From assembly GCF_008806755.1 (NCBI RefSeq), contig NZ_WAAU01000008.1:248530-312529 (forward strand): a stretch of 64,000 nt of DNA. The letters run 5' to 3'. The position numbers and the translations under genes are program-made. The notes beneath the pieces are model-generated. The model saw only the letters and a list, made by a program, of their open reading frames with translations, had not been told where the DNA came from and made no database searches. Below are positions 1-9,300 of this stretch, one piece after another. Position 1 is the first letter of the stretch. Each line of letters starts with the position of its first letter. This DNA comes from Tenacibaculum aiptasiae. GTDB taxonomy: Bacteria; Bacteroidota; Bacteroidia; Flavobacteriales; Flavobacteriaceae.

Positions 1-814
1 ATCTTTTTGCTCTCTCAAATTTCCCAACAACCTCATTTTTAGGTAATTCTATCATTCTTGATAAAATTGCACTTTTTAAACAATCCTCTACTAACTGAAA
101 ATCAACTTCAAAAGTTCTATTTGGATTATTTATTCTTTCTTCAATATCAAAGAGTTCTTCTTTTCTTTTTAAATCATTTGGACCTACGACTTTTTCTTCT
201 AAATGTAAAGATGATAAATTTAAACTGTCAATTACATCATTTAGGAGATGATTGCTATAAACATTTTCAATTATCCATTCTGCATCAAGAATAATCAACT
301 CAATTTTATAATTTTTATTAATTAGGTCTTGAGTTTCTTTTTTATCCTTACTACGAATCTTTTGGTTTGAAAAAAAATATACTTTTGTATAACCTCTATT
401 TGTCCCAATAATCTTATCTACATCAGATTTTACTTTTGGTTTCCAATCCTTTTTAGCACTCATGGCAAAAGCCCAATTTTCATTCTCGTTCCATTTATTA
501 TTACTTTGAAACCATCTCTCAGAAATGTAATTAGAAACAGGATATGTTTCTGAATCTGTTTTTCCATCTCCTCCTCCTGTTGGTCCAACTTGGGGTATTA
601 AATTAGGAGTGATTAATTTTTCTGCTAATCTTCGACAAAGAGTTTCAAAACTATCATGCTTTTGATTTGTTGAAATCTGACTAATTTCAAAAGCTAATTG
701 TTCTTTAGTTAATAGAACTTTGGATATTGTTTTAGAGTCAGAAAAAAATTCAGGTCTAATATTTCTATAAAATTGAGAAGGAGTTATGAATTCTTCTTTT
801 TTTTTCACATTCAT
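1..814 (-). CDS. PD-(D/E)XK-like nuclease domain protein, N-terminal part (runs off the left edge)
   Basis: An open frame starts at an ATG at 814 and stays open to base 1 (271 codons), so only the N-terminal part is visible. Around residues 75-86 it has PTGGGDGKTD, and about 35 residues further on FAMSAKKDW. This D...(S/E)xK layout resembles the Mrr-like nuclease domain at the N terminus of large defence proteins that carry ATPase or repeat domains further on. The following stretch (YFFSNQ, then a hydrophobic strand and DAEWIIENV) also fits such proteins as I remember them. The function as a DNA-cutting or defence protein is inferred from the motif. The gene lies 121 bp downstream of a HEPN-like gene on the same strand, so the two may be cotranscribed. 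The C-terminal domains needed for a precise family name are outside the window. Confidence 0.7.
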   Translation of the reverse strand, partial: MNVKKKEEFITPSQFYRNIRPEFFSDSKTISKVLLTKEQLAFEISQISTNQKHDSFETLCRRLAEKLITPNLIPQVGPTGGGDGKTDSETYPVSNYISERWFQSNNKWNENENWAFAMSAKKDWKPKVKSDVDKIIGTNRGYTKVYFFSNQKIRSKDKKETQDLINKNYKIELIILDAEWIIENVYSNHLLNDVIDSLNLSSLHLEEKVVGPNDLKRKEELFDIEERINNPNRTFEVDFQLVEDCLKSAILSRMIELPKNEVVGKFERAKR

Positions 815-935
815 TGTTGAGTAAGTTCTTATTAGCAATTATTTTATACGCTACTGTTAGTTCTTTTACTGAATCATATATTTTTTCAGCTGTCTCTTAT
901 TTGAACATCTGTCTAAGTTATAATTAATAGAAAAT

Positions 936-1601
936 TTATATATAACATATAAATTCAAGAAATTTAGAAACTGTTTGAAAGTATTTGTTATGAAACTCTT
1001 GACTATCAATATAAAAAAAAGCTTTATCTGAATATTCCTTTACAGTTAGATGTTCTATTTTTTTAAGTTTGATATATTCTTTACTATTCTTTTTAATATC
1101 AAAATCAACAGATTGACTATGGACTAATTTATTTCTAAGTAAAGCATAGCTTGTTATTAATTCCCATTCATTTTGTTGAGAACTAAAATCAATTGAATGT
1201 ACTTTTGATAAAAATTTTTTATACTTATAAATACCTTTTCCTGATATATCATTCAATAAAATAGAATTCCTTGGTTCTATTAATTTACATAAAAGCAATA
1301 ACCTAGTTTCTAAAAAAGAAAATATAGAAATCATCATTGAATTATGTATAATGTTTGATGCTTGTCTTGAACTTATATAATCAAGATAATCTACGTTACT
1401 TTGAACAATAGTATCATCAATAATAATATCATTTTCCATTTCGGATTGCATCTCTTTTATTTCATTTTGAAGAATATTGAGAGTCCCAACTTCAATTGAC
1501 TTTAATGATAATTTAATAGCGTCTAAATCTCCTTCTAATCCAAGAGGGTTTAATTTAGTTAAATCATTAAATTCAGTAAATCTGTAAGAAGTTAATCCCA
1601 T
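936..1601 (-). CDS. HEPN-like protein (RX4H motif)
   Basis: 221 aa, mostly predicted alpha-helical, no signal peptide. The second half carries RNKLVH at residues 156-161, which fits the R-X4-6-H motif of HEPN ribonucleases and HEPN partners of defence systems. A hydrophobic helix with FLETRLLLLCK (about 96-106) precedes it, as in HEPN four-helix domains. It is transcribed toward the nuclease-type gene that ends at the window edge, 121 bp away, which supports a defence or toxin role. Whether it is a catalytic RNase or an inactive partner cannot be told. I do not recognise a named family with certainty. Confidence 0.6.
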   Translation of the reverse strand: MGLTSYRFTEFNDLTKLNPLGLEGDLDAIKLSLKSIEVGTLNILQNEIKEMQSEMENDIIIDDTIVQSNVDYLDYISSRQASNIIHNSMMISIFSFLETRLLLLCKLIEPRNSILLNDISGKGIYKYKKFLSKVHSIDFSSQQNEWELITSYALLRNKLVHSQSVDFDIKKNSKEYIKLKKIEHLTVKEYSDKAFFYIDSQEFHNKYFQTVSKFLEFICYI

Positions 1602-2415
1602 AATATTTTAAGGTTTGTTTTTATAGTTCTAATTAGTAACAAAGTGTTAATCTTAAATATTTTGATTTAAAAATATTTATGAATTTTCAAACTCTCGAAT
1701 GTAAAATAAAATAAACTCCCAGCCTTACGGAAAACCTTACTATAAATAAGGTTTTTCCCTATTTATAAGAAAGGCAAAACACTAGTTTAGAGTAGTAGGA
1801 AAGAGCACTTAAAAGCATATTTATTTAAAAAACAACAAATTAAAGCATCTGTAATAGGGACAGTAGGGTAGTATGCTCTCATAAATCTTCTGAATTATTG
1901 TGACCATAAATAAACCCTTATTTTTATTAGAATACTGTACTTAAACCAGAACTTTTTGACCATTTTAAGCTAAGATTTTTATTAGTTTTTCATATTTTAC
2001 AATACTTTGTTTTATTATTATGTTAAATAGGGAATGTATTAGTGTTTTTGAGTTAATGGTATTGCAAAATTTAATATTGAACAGAAGAATTGCCACCAAA
2101 TTAATTTAGTGATATACTTAAAATAGAAATTAGAAGTAACTACCAAGAAGCATATTGATTGCTTATTGGAAAAAACAAAAGCAATGTCGTTTTCTTCGAA
2201 AAATACTGTTACGGAAATTACTCTTGATTTAGATTTAGAAAGCTTTTAATAGTTTAACCTAAAATATAGCGTAACGAACCGTTAATTGTTTACAAAGTTT
2301 TATACAGTTTTGATTAACACCGACAATTTACAATCACTGAGAATCGTTTGGATAATCCAACATTAAAAATGTATTATAATTTATATTATGTTAAATAGAA
2401 TTATTTAACCACTAC
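1602..2415. other. Intergenic region, 814 bp, with alternative hairpins and no convincing gene
   Basis: No convincing gene is visible. At 1729-1758 GGAAAACCTTA pairs with TAAGGTTTTTCC. An overlapping alternative stem uses 1741-1751 and 1757-1767 (one mismatch), so the two hairpins exclude each other. A frame at 2127-2249 (+, 40 codons, first ATG at 2183) is open but resembles nothing I know and may be the end of a decayed gene. The rest is AT-rich sequence. Confidence 0.5.
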
Positions 2416-2667
2416 TTATTCTATTCTTTTATTAAAAATATTATTGACAAACTTTTCTACTGGTGGCGCTATAAAAAGAATTGCTGGTATCACAAAGAAA
2501 TATGCATATCCCCATGATTTAAACCAGTTTGTAAAAAAACGTTCTGTATATCCTATATTAATTAGTATTAATGAAAATGAAATTATTCCTGTTGTAATCG
2601 ATCCCATTAATAATGCAAAAGTAATTTTCTTCTTAATCTCTGTTATTTTATCTTTTTCCGTATTCAT
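2416..2667 (-). CDS. DUF2798 family small membrane protein
   Basis: 83 aa with two membrane segments (about residues 17-37 and 52-72) separated by a short loop containing WFKSWGYAY, ending in a positively charged tail. The pattern ALLMGSITTGI, then SWGYAYFFVIP and APPVEKFV, matches the DUF2798 family of small inner-membrane proteins of unknown function. It is downstream of the aldehyde dehydrogenase gene on the same strand. A perfect 13-bp inverted repeat separates them, so it may be a separate unit or the attenuated last gene of that cluster. Confidence 0.75.
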   Translation of the reverse strand: MNTEKDKITEIKKKITFALLMGSITTGIISFSLILINIGYTERFFTNWFKSWGYAYFFVIPAILFIAPPVEKFVNNIFNKRIE

Positions 2668-2689
2668 TTTCAGATAATTAATTGAGTTG

Positions 2690-2720
2690 AATACACGTTA
2701 TTTATAGAATAACGTGTATT
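2690..2720. repeat. Perfect 13-bp inverted repeat (stem-loop) between ALDH and DUF2798 genes
   Basis: AATACACGTTATT (2690-2702), a 5-nt loop TATAG, then AATAACGTGTATT (2708-2720): every position pairs. No T-run follows on either strand, so it is not a classical terminator. It could be a processing or stabilising hairpin in the mRNA, or an operator for the DUF2798 gene, whose start is 23 bp away. Confidence 0.7.
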
Positions 2721-2741
2721 AATTATTGTTATAGATTTAAT

Positions 2742-4142
2742 TTAACTTAATGCTTTTATTACTTTAAGTTGCTTCTCACTATATCCGTAGTATTTCAAAT
2801 TAGTTTCTATGACTGTTGGCTTGTCTAGAACTCCTTTAAAATGTGAAAAACATTCAAAACTATATTTCCCATGATAACGCCCCATACCACTATTACCAAC
2901 ACCTCCAAATGGAATATTCGGGTTCGTAACTTGCATAACACAATCGTTAATACCACCACTTCCAAAAGGAATTTCATGTAAAAAACGTTCTTTTATTGAG
3001 CTGCTATCAGAAAATAAATAGGCCGCCAAAGGTTTTTCAATACCTTTAATTAATTCAAAGGCTTCATCTATTGTTTCATATTCTATTACAGGTAAAATAG
3101 GTCCAAATATTTCTTCCTGCATTACCGCGTCATCTAAAGAAACATTGTTTAAAATAGTAGGCTTAATTCTTCTATCATCTCTATCGTAAGTACCTCCATA
3201 ATATACCTTTTCAGGATTAATTAGACCTACTACTCTATCAAAATTTCTTTTATTTATAATTTGAACGAAATTATTATTCTCAGCAGAAAAATTAGCTTTT
3301 TCAATTTCTTTTACAGCTAGTTTTAAGAATTCTTCCTTTACATCTTTATGTACTAAAGCATAATCTGGAGCAATACATAATTGACCTGAGTTCACGAATT
3401 TTGACCAAATCATTCTTTTTACACCTGTTTTTAAAGCTGCATCTTTATGGAATATTACAGGGTTCTTTCCTCCTAATTCTAATGTAACATCTGTTAAATG
3501 CTCTGCTGCTGCTTTATTAACAATTTTTCCTACCATAGGACTTCCTGTAAAGAAAATCTTATCGTAACGTTGCTTTAAAAGCGCAGTAGTTTCTGGAATA
3601 GCCCCTTCTACCACTTTTAAATAGTTAGGATCAAAGTTTTCATTGATAATTTTTGCCATTATCTTACTTGTTTCTTCAGGTAATTCACTAGGTTTTAATA
3701 TTGTTGTATTACCTGCTGCCATTGAACCTACTACTGGCGTAAGTGATAAGTTATAAGGAAAATTCCAAGCGCCGATTACTAATGTTACCCCAAGAGGTTC
3801 TGGAACTAAATAACTTTTGGCTGGAAAATTTAATAAATTAGTTTTTACCGATTTATGTTGCATCCATTTCTTTAAATTTTTTATTGAAATATTTATTTCA
3901 TCAATCAAAGGAAAGAATTCTGTTAGCTGATTTTCATATTTCGATTTTCCAAAATCTTTAAAAATAGCTTCGTGCATTGCATCTTCATTTTCTAATAATA
4001 ATGCTTTAAGCTTCTTTAATTGGGTTAACCTAAAGTCTAATGACCTTGTTGCATTACTATTAAAATATGCTCGTTGGTTTGCAACTAATTGATTTACTTC
4101 TGTTTCAAAAGTATATTCTTTATTTTCTATTGTTGTATTCAT
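2742..4142 (-). CDS. Aldehyde dehydrogenase (class 3 / fatty-aldehyde type, short form)
   Basis: 466 aa, the usual length of the short NAD(P)-dependent aldehyde dehydrogenases of the AldH/CALDH group. Visible motifs are AWNFPY with the catalytic Asn at about 127, LELGGKNP with the general-base Glu at 222, and GQLCIAPDY with the nucleophile Cys256. It should oxidise aliphatic or aromatic aldehydes to acids in the cytoplasm; the actual substrate is unknown. The SDR gene lies only 20 bp upstream on the same strand, so the two form an operon that could take an alcohol or ketone through an aldehyde to an acid. The cluster also has a truncated hydrolase gene and a Crp/Fnr regulator. Confidence 0.9.
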   Translation of the reverse strand: MNTTIENKEYTFETEVNQLVANQRAYFNSNATRSLDFRLTQLKKLKALLLENEDAMHEAIFKDFGKSKYENQLTEFFPLIDEINISIKNLKKWMQHKSVKTNLLNFPAKSYLVPEPLGVTLVIGAWNFPYNLSLTPVVGSMAAGNTTILKPSELPEETSKIMAKIINENFDPNYLKVVEGAIPETTALLKQRYDKIFFTGSPMVGKIVNKAAAEHLTDVTLELGGKNPVIFHKDAALKTGVKRMIWSKFVNSGQLCIAPDYALVHKDVKEEFLKLAVKEIEKANFSAENNNFVQIINKRNFDRVVGLINPEKVYYGGTYDRDDRRIKPTILNNVSLDDAVMQEEIFGPILPVIEYETIDEAFELIKGIEKPLAAYLFSDSSSIKERFLHEIPFGSGGINDCVMQVTNPNIPFGGVGNSGMGRYHGKYSFECFSHFKGVLDKPTVIETNLKYYGYSEKQLKVIKALS

Positions 4143-4162
4143 GATTTCTGCTGTTTTATAAA

Positions 4163-4948
4163 TTAGTGTGTTGATTGTTTTTTCATTCTTTCTATCAATG
4201 CTTTTTTAGGCATAAATGGAATGAATTTTAATTCCATGCGCTGCTCCCATGGTAAACCTGCTATAACTTCTATTTTACCTTCTAACATCGCATTATAACC
4301 TTCTTCTGCTACCTCTCTTGCACTTGCTGGTCTTTTGTAAATTGGAGTTTTATTCATTCCAGAAGCGTCTCCAAAAGCTGTTTTGGTTGCACCAGGTAAT
4401 AAGGCTGTCATTGAAACCCCTGTATCGCTTAATTCTCCCGAAAGAGCATTACTAAATGATGTCACATAGGCTTTCGTTGCAAAATATACTGCTTGTAAAG
4501 GCCCAGGAACTAAACTTACAGTTGATGATACATTTAATATTTTACCTGAATCACGTGCTACAAAATCTGGTAAAAACTGTCTTGTTAAAGATGTTAATGC
4601 CAATACATTAACTTGTATCATAGCTTGATCTTTAGCCCAGTCTCTTTCATGAAAAGCTCCTACACCTCCAAAACCAGCATTATTAATTAAATAATCTATC
4701 GCTACTCCATGACTTATTACCTCGTCATGTATCTCTTGTGGAGCCGATAATTGTGTAAGGTTCTTAACAATAGTATATACCTCTATACCATGTTCGTTTT
4801 CCAGTTCTGTCTTTAAGTTTTTTAAACCTTCTGCATTAATATCAATAGCCACAATATTTCCTCCTCTTTCTGCATGAATTCTTGAAAATTCTCTTCCAAT
4901 TCCGCTTGCTGCACCTGTTATTAAAGCTGTTTTCTTTATTGTTTTCAT
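4163..4948 (-). CDS. Short-chain dehydrogenase/reductase (SDR)
   Basis: 261 aa classical SDR: cofactor motif TGAASGIG at residues 11-18, NNAG at 89-92, Ser141/142, and the catalytic Tyr155-X3-Lys159 in YFATK. The strand after the second beta unit ends in AIDIN (Asp at 36), which usually favours NAD(H). The C-terminal part contains IPFMPKKALIERMK, a feature of the DltE/YqjQ-like SDR group. First gene of a two-gene operon with the aldehyde dehydrogenase. A PrfA-like palindrome lies 61 bp upstream of its start and suggests control by the adjacent Crp/Fnr protein. Substrate unknown. Confidence 0.9.
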   Translation of the reverse strand: MKTIKKTALITGAASGIGREFSRIHAERGGNIVAIDINAEGLKNLKTELENEHGIEVYTIVKNLTQLSAPQEIHDEVISHGVAIDYLINNAGFGGVGAFHERDWAKDQAMIQVNVLALTSLTRQFLPDFVARDSGKILNVSSTVSLVPGPLQAVYFATKAYVTSFSNALSGELSDTGVSMTALLPGATKTAFGDASGMNKTPIYKRPASAREVAEEGYNAMLEGKIEVIAGLPWEQRMELKFIPFMPKKALIERMKKQSTH

Positions 4949-5008
4949 AATATTTGTTTTTATGTTTTTTATTTGAGCGCAAGTTATAAGTACTTGTTAA
5001 CTAATTAT

Positions 5009-5022
5009 TTAACATATGGTAA
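5009..5022 (-). promoter_or_regulatory. PrfA/Crp-like palindromic operator upstream of the SDR gene
   Basis: TTAACATATGGTAA is a near-perfect palindrome and differs by one base from the PrfA-type box TTAACAnnTGTTAA recognised by some Crp/Fnr-family regulators. It sits 61 bp upstream of the SDR start. A second, similar copy lies at 5366-5379 upstream of the neighbouring hydrolase fragment. The Crp/Fnr gene at 5384-5950 is the obvious candidate binder (inference). Confidence 0.5.
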
Positions 5023-5030
5023 AAAACTCC

Positions 5031-5291
5031 TTACTTGGAAAAATTTATTAATGAAGTATTTAAAGTAGTTGCTGAAAGGCTATTACCTAAACCTGATACA
5101 TCAAAGCTTATAATGCTAAGACTTTTAGTAGATAAATTATTGATTAGTTTTCGGTAGAAATATGATGATATAGGTATGCTATAGAAAGATTGTATCGTTT
5201 CTTCAGAACCTTTTTCATATATAAAAACTCTTGTATTTGCTAAATGAATAAAATTACCATTACAAGAGTATTTAATTGCTTTGTGCTTCAT
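5031..5291 (-). pseudogene. Alpha/beta-hydrolase, N-terminal fragment only
   Basis: 86 aa. Residues about 38-70 (IPISSYFYRKLINNLS, then ISFDVSGLGNS) match the region of haloalkane-dehalogenase-like alpha/beta hydrolases that spans the oxyanion loop and the strand carrying DLPGLGLS. The reading frame then ends after SLINFSK. The nucleophile elbow GxSxG and the catalytic Asp and His are missing, and the SDR gene starts only 82 bp further on. It therefore looks like a hydrolase gene truncated by an internal deletion, leaving promoter and N terminus. It could still be translated as a short protein of unknown use. Confidence 0.6.
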
Positions 5292-5365
5292 AGTGTTGAT
5301 ATAAAAGGGATAGTACCCTTTGAATTTTTACACTACAAAGTTGAGTTGCTAATAAAGTTGTTTTT

Positions 5366-5379
5366 TTAACTTATGGTAA
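5366..5379 (-). promoter_or_regulatory. Second PrfA/Crp-like palindrome, upstream of the hydrolase fragment
   Basis: TTAACTTATGGTAA matches the site at 5009-5022 at 13 of 14 positions, and the flanking A-run (GGTAAAAAA) is also shared. It lies 75 bp upstream of the hydrolase-fragment start, directly after the stop of the Crp/Fnr gene. Two matching sites at similar distances from two starts favour a real operator. Confidence 0.5.
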
Positions 5380-5383
5380 AAAA

Positions 5384-5950
5384 TTAAGAGATAAGGTTTT
5401 TTCTTATTCTGCTTAAACTTTGTATTGTTATTCCCAGATAAGATGCAATATGTGATAGTTTAGTTCTCTGAAAAATTGTGGGATATTCTTTGATTAATTT
5501 AAGATACCTATACTCAGCTGATTCTGTATGAACACTCATTACTCTTCTACTTAATGCAACTGTAAAATCAACAATAAGTTTTCTGTAAATAACATCGAAA
5601 TTAGGTATGTTTTTAGAAGCTGTTTTTAAATGTTCTCTAGTCACCAATAAAAATTCACAATCTTCTAAAGCTTCAAAATTTAATATATTTTCATTGTCAT
5701 TATAGAAGCTATCTGGAGAGGTTATCATCATATCTTCATTAGAAAACCAATGAGTTACTTCATTACCTTCTATATCGAAATAAAACATTCGCATTAAGCC
5801 TTTAGTGATATAATAGAAGTAATCGCATTTATGACCTTGCTTAAGAAAAACTTCTCCTTTCTTTACTTTTTGACTTTGAATTTTTAATCCTAGTAATTTG
5901 TCGTATCTGTGAATATCATCTAATGAAATATACTTGTTTGTTCTGACCAA
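5384..5950 (-). CDS. Crp/Fnr family transcriptional regulator
   Basis: 188 aa. Residues about 25-115 form a cyclic-nucleotide-binding-type beta barrel (KKGEVFLKQGHKCDYFYYITKG, cited in part, then NEVTHWF). The C-terminal 60 residues contain a winged-helix segment with LSHIASYLGITIQSLSRIRK as recognition region. There is no Cys cluster, so it is not an Fe-S FNR; the effector is unknown. Flavobacteria have many such regulators that control one adjacent cluster. Here the two PrfA-like palindromes beside it, in front of the hydrolase fragment and the SDR-ALDH operon, are its likely targets. Confidence 0.85.
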   Translation of the reverse strand: MVRTNKYISLDDIHRYDKLLGLKIQSQKVKKGEVFLKQGHKCDYFYYITKGLMRMFYFDIEGNEVTHWFSNEDMMITSPDSFYNDNENILNFEALEDCEFLLVTREHLKTASKNIPNFDVIYRKLIVDFTVALSRRVMSVHTESAEYRYLKLIKEYPTIFQRTKLSHIASYLGITIQSLSRIRKNLIS

Positions 5951-6067
5951 AACACATTAAATTTTATGAAATCTAAAATTAATAAAAACTTTATCATTCA
6001 GATCAGTTTATAGTATAAAGATGCTTTTATGATAGTGTTCTTTAATAAACACCTCTAGTCCTGAAGA

Positions 6068-6217
6068 TTAAATGAACGTAAACTCTTCAGGACTGTTAAC
6101 TAAACGTTCGTAATAATAACGTGTTACTGTTAGAGGCTTTTTTAAATTCGGAAACTTTATTTCGTACTGATTTCCGTAAGCTTTGATAAATTTGATTCGT
6201 GTTGGCTGCGTTTTCAT
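6068..6217 (-). CDS. Small protein of unknown function, 49 aa
   Basis: An ATG at 6217 opens 49 codons ending at TAA 6068-6070. The product begins MKTQPTRIKF and has YEIKFPNLKK and VTRYYYERL. It is basic and beta-strand-like, with no membrane segment. It starts 5 bases after the stop of an IS982-type transposase remnant. The composition looks like a real protein rather than random AT-rich sequence. I do not recognise the family and the gene could be inactive. Confidence 0.4.
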   Translation of the reverse strand: MKTQPTRIKFIKAYGNQYEIKFPNLKKPLTVTRYYYERLVNSPEEFTFI

Positions 6218-6221
6218 ATAT

Positions 6222-6305
6222 CTAAATTTTATACTTTATAATATGAAAATTATCAGCTAATTGAGAAAATAATCGTTCAATGGTCAATTTTACTCGTTGA
6301 ATATC
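6222..6305 (-). pseudogene. IS982-family-like transposase remnant (C-terminal end)
   Basis: 27 codons on the minus strand read VKLTIERLFSQLADNFHI and end at a TAG at 6222-6224. The pattern (basic residue)-IE-x-x-FSQL-x-D-x-F-x-I is the conserved C-terminal part of IS982-type DDE transposases. A stop precedes it, so only a fragment survives. I saw no terminal inverted repeats. It marks an old insertion between the Crp cluster and the ABC/peptidase operon. Confidence 0.5.
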
Positions 6306-6325
6306 AATTAATTATAGATAAAACT

Positions 6326-6357
6326 ATAAAAAGGAATTTGTAAAAACTCCTTTTTAT
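6326..6357 (-). terminator. Intrinsic terminator of the ABC/aminopeptidase operon
   Basis: ATAAAAAGGA pairs with TCCTTTTTAT around a short loop, with T-rich ends on both strands. It lies 13 bp beyond the stop of the minus-strand permease/peptidase gene. Confidence 0.7.
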
Positions 6358-6369
6358 AATCATATTTCA

Positions 6370-9300
6370 CTATTTAAATAACTCATTTATAAGCTCTTGC
6401 TTGTTTTCTGGAGTTACATTTTTAATATATGCTAGTAAATCTTTGCTTGTAGCATATCGTTTGGTGGCGGTTTTTAGCTTTCCATGCTGACTATGCCAGT
6501 CTGTTATAAACTTTTTTAATGCCCTATTTACACGATCTTCTCCTATTGCTTCTTGCAATTTATACATGTTTATTGCTCCTTTTGCATAGTATACATACGA
6601 CTGATTTTCAACCAATGCTAACGAAGGTTCTTGCTTTGATTCCTTACGTAACCCTTCTTTATAATCTGTTTCTTGCAATTCTAAAAACTGAGCTACTTTC
6701 TCTTTAGAAAAATGTTTTTTAAGCACCATTAAAGCTGCATATTGCGATAAAGTTTCTAAAATAAAATGCTGTCCTTGTACATTCGCAGCCTCTACTTGCA
6801 TACCAAACCATTGATGTGCCAACTCGTGAGCTGTTATAAAAAACGCCATGTCTACATCTTTTTTATCATCAATATTTAATACAAATCCCATAGCTTCAGA
6901 AAATGGCACCGTTCCAGGAAACGACTGTGCAAACTGTGCATAACGCGGAAACTCTGTAATACGCATATGGTCGTATTGGTACGGACTAAAATGTGTGCTA
7001 TAATATTCAAAAGACTTTTTCATAGCATCCATCATACGTTGTAAGTTGTATTCGTGTCCTTTATGATAATATACTTCTAATTCAACTAAATTTTTAGTTT
7101 TTGGTGCTACCCAAGTATCTTTTGCTAACTCATATTCTGCCGATACTATTGAATAAAAATTAATAATTGGAATCGCAGTTTTATAATGAAAATAATTTCG
7201 ATTATTTGATTTCCATTGCTTTACCAAATTCCCTGGAGCTACCGCTGTTTGATTTTTGTTAGTTCCAATAACAATTTCAAGCTGTATACCATCAGAATCG
7301 CTTCCAGAACGTGCATTTTCCAATTCGTTAGCATCTTCCCTCCTAGCTTTATTAAATCGTTTTGGCAAGTCGAATTTAGCTCTATCGTTTGTATTTCTAA
7401 GCTCATACTTTCTATTATATCCTAAGGTTGGAAAGCTATTATTGTTAAAAAATGTACCATTGTGTACGATGCTCTGATTGCTGCTTTTCATCTCAAAACC
7501 TTGACTCGTATATTCTTGTACAAAATTCATTTTAATAGAGTCTCCAGGCTGTAAAGTCTTGTTTAATTGGTAAATACTATAATCGTATTTTTGATAACGA
7601 TTATCTAGCTTAGCGCCTCCTTCAAAAGTGACATTTTTAAGCGAAACATAGTCTTCTATCTTCTTTTGAACATGAATTTTATCAATTGATATTTCACTAG
7701 TATTCTTTAGTATATAACTTCCTTTAGCCGTATAATTTTGTTTTTCAGGATACAATTCAACCTGTAAATTAACGGTAGTAATTTTGGGCTGTTTGATATA
7801 TTCAAATTTCTTTAATTCCTTTTCATAAGATGCTCTAAAGGCTATTTCTTCAGTATTTGACCAATACTTGTTTAAAACATTAGTATTGTAATAAATGTAG
7901 GTTCCTAGCCCTAAAAACGAACAAAATACTACAATTGTAAAAGTTTTTAAGCGCTTACTCATACTGGTCTTACCACTACTCCATCGTTTTTTAAGGCTGT
8001 TTTCTGTTCCTCTTACCGAAAGTATAGCTCCTAAAATAAGTAGCAACAATCCAACTAAAAACCAATAGGTTTTAATGTATAAATAAGGCTTTAAAAGGTG
8101 TCCATAACCATTCATATCAGAATATTTTCCTAAAGAACTTCCTCCAAACCAATACAAATCATGGTCGTAGCCCATAACAGCCAAGGCTATATTGAACATA
8201 AAAAATAACAGTACTGCTAAGATTCCTACAAACTTACGGTTGGTTACTACCTGCGCAAAGATGGCTATACAAGTGTACAAGGCTAAAAATGGCAATACTT
8301 CTAAAAAGAATCCATAAAAGTAAACTTCCAGCTCATAATCATAATAACCATTTAGGGTTTGAAAAATGATTCCTGTGAGTATCAACGTAGCTATTAACAC
8401 CAAATAAATCAGTAATAAACCCACGTATTTACTCAATAAACTAATAAAGTTTGAAATTGGTGTTGCATCGTATATCAGGTTTACATTTGCCCCTCTTTCT
8501 TTCCAAATAATTTCTCCTGAATAGAACACTAATAAGATGATAAAAAAGTACGAAGAGGTTTCTTGAAGTTCTTCTACTATAAAATATGTTTTTGGGTAAC
8601 TGTCTACACCATAAATGGTTCCTAAGCTTACCGAATTGATAAGAATGATAATCATTCCACAAATCATAATTGCCCAAAAGGATGGCTGCTTACAGATATT
8701 GACAAAATAAAACCACGATAAATGTAAAAACTGTGTCCATTTTGTTTGCAACTCTTTTTGAAATGTAAACTGCGGAATTTTAGTCGCATAATTTGAATGC
8801 TCTTCTGTAATTGTTGTTGCTAAACCTTTCTTTTTTAAGCGTTTGTTTCGAATTAAATTAAAACTGAATTTTCGATATCCAAAACATAAAATAACTGCTC
8901 CTAATAGCATCCAAAACAGCTTGTTATACAATAAAACTCCACTAAAAGGAATATTAAATTCATTACGATCTACAATGCTCCAAGAATCGGTAAGCAAGGT
9001 TAAAGTAGTTAAGGAAAATGGATCCATAATAGCCTGTAAATACTCATTCTTTATCGCTTTTGTTAGCATAAACGCTACAAAAAACACCACTCCTTGCGTG
9101 TAAACTACCACCAATTTTCTACTTAAAGCTCCTGTTACAAAAAACAAACAGGCTCCAAATAAAAGTATTGGTAACGTAATAATTACAAATGGTTTTAAGT
9201 AAACAGACAGACTAAAAGAGTTCAGGTCATTTGGATTATGCCATGGCATAAATTCGCCTAAAATCATTCCGAATAAAATCCCTGTAAACACAAAAAACAA

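Noticed and set aside
58..294. 78-aa plus-strand gene at the left edge
   Set aside because: It is antisense to the open nuclease-type frame, which has recognisable motifs. The plus-strand product is Leu/Phe-rich with no known pattern.
2444..2677. 77-aa plus-strand frame
   Set aside because: It is the antisense shadow of the DUF2798 gene.
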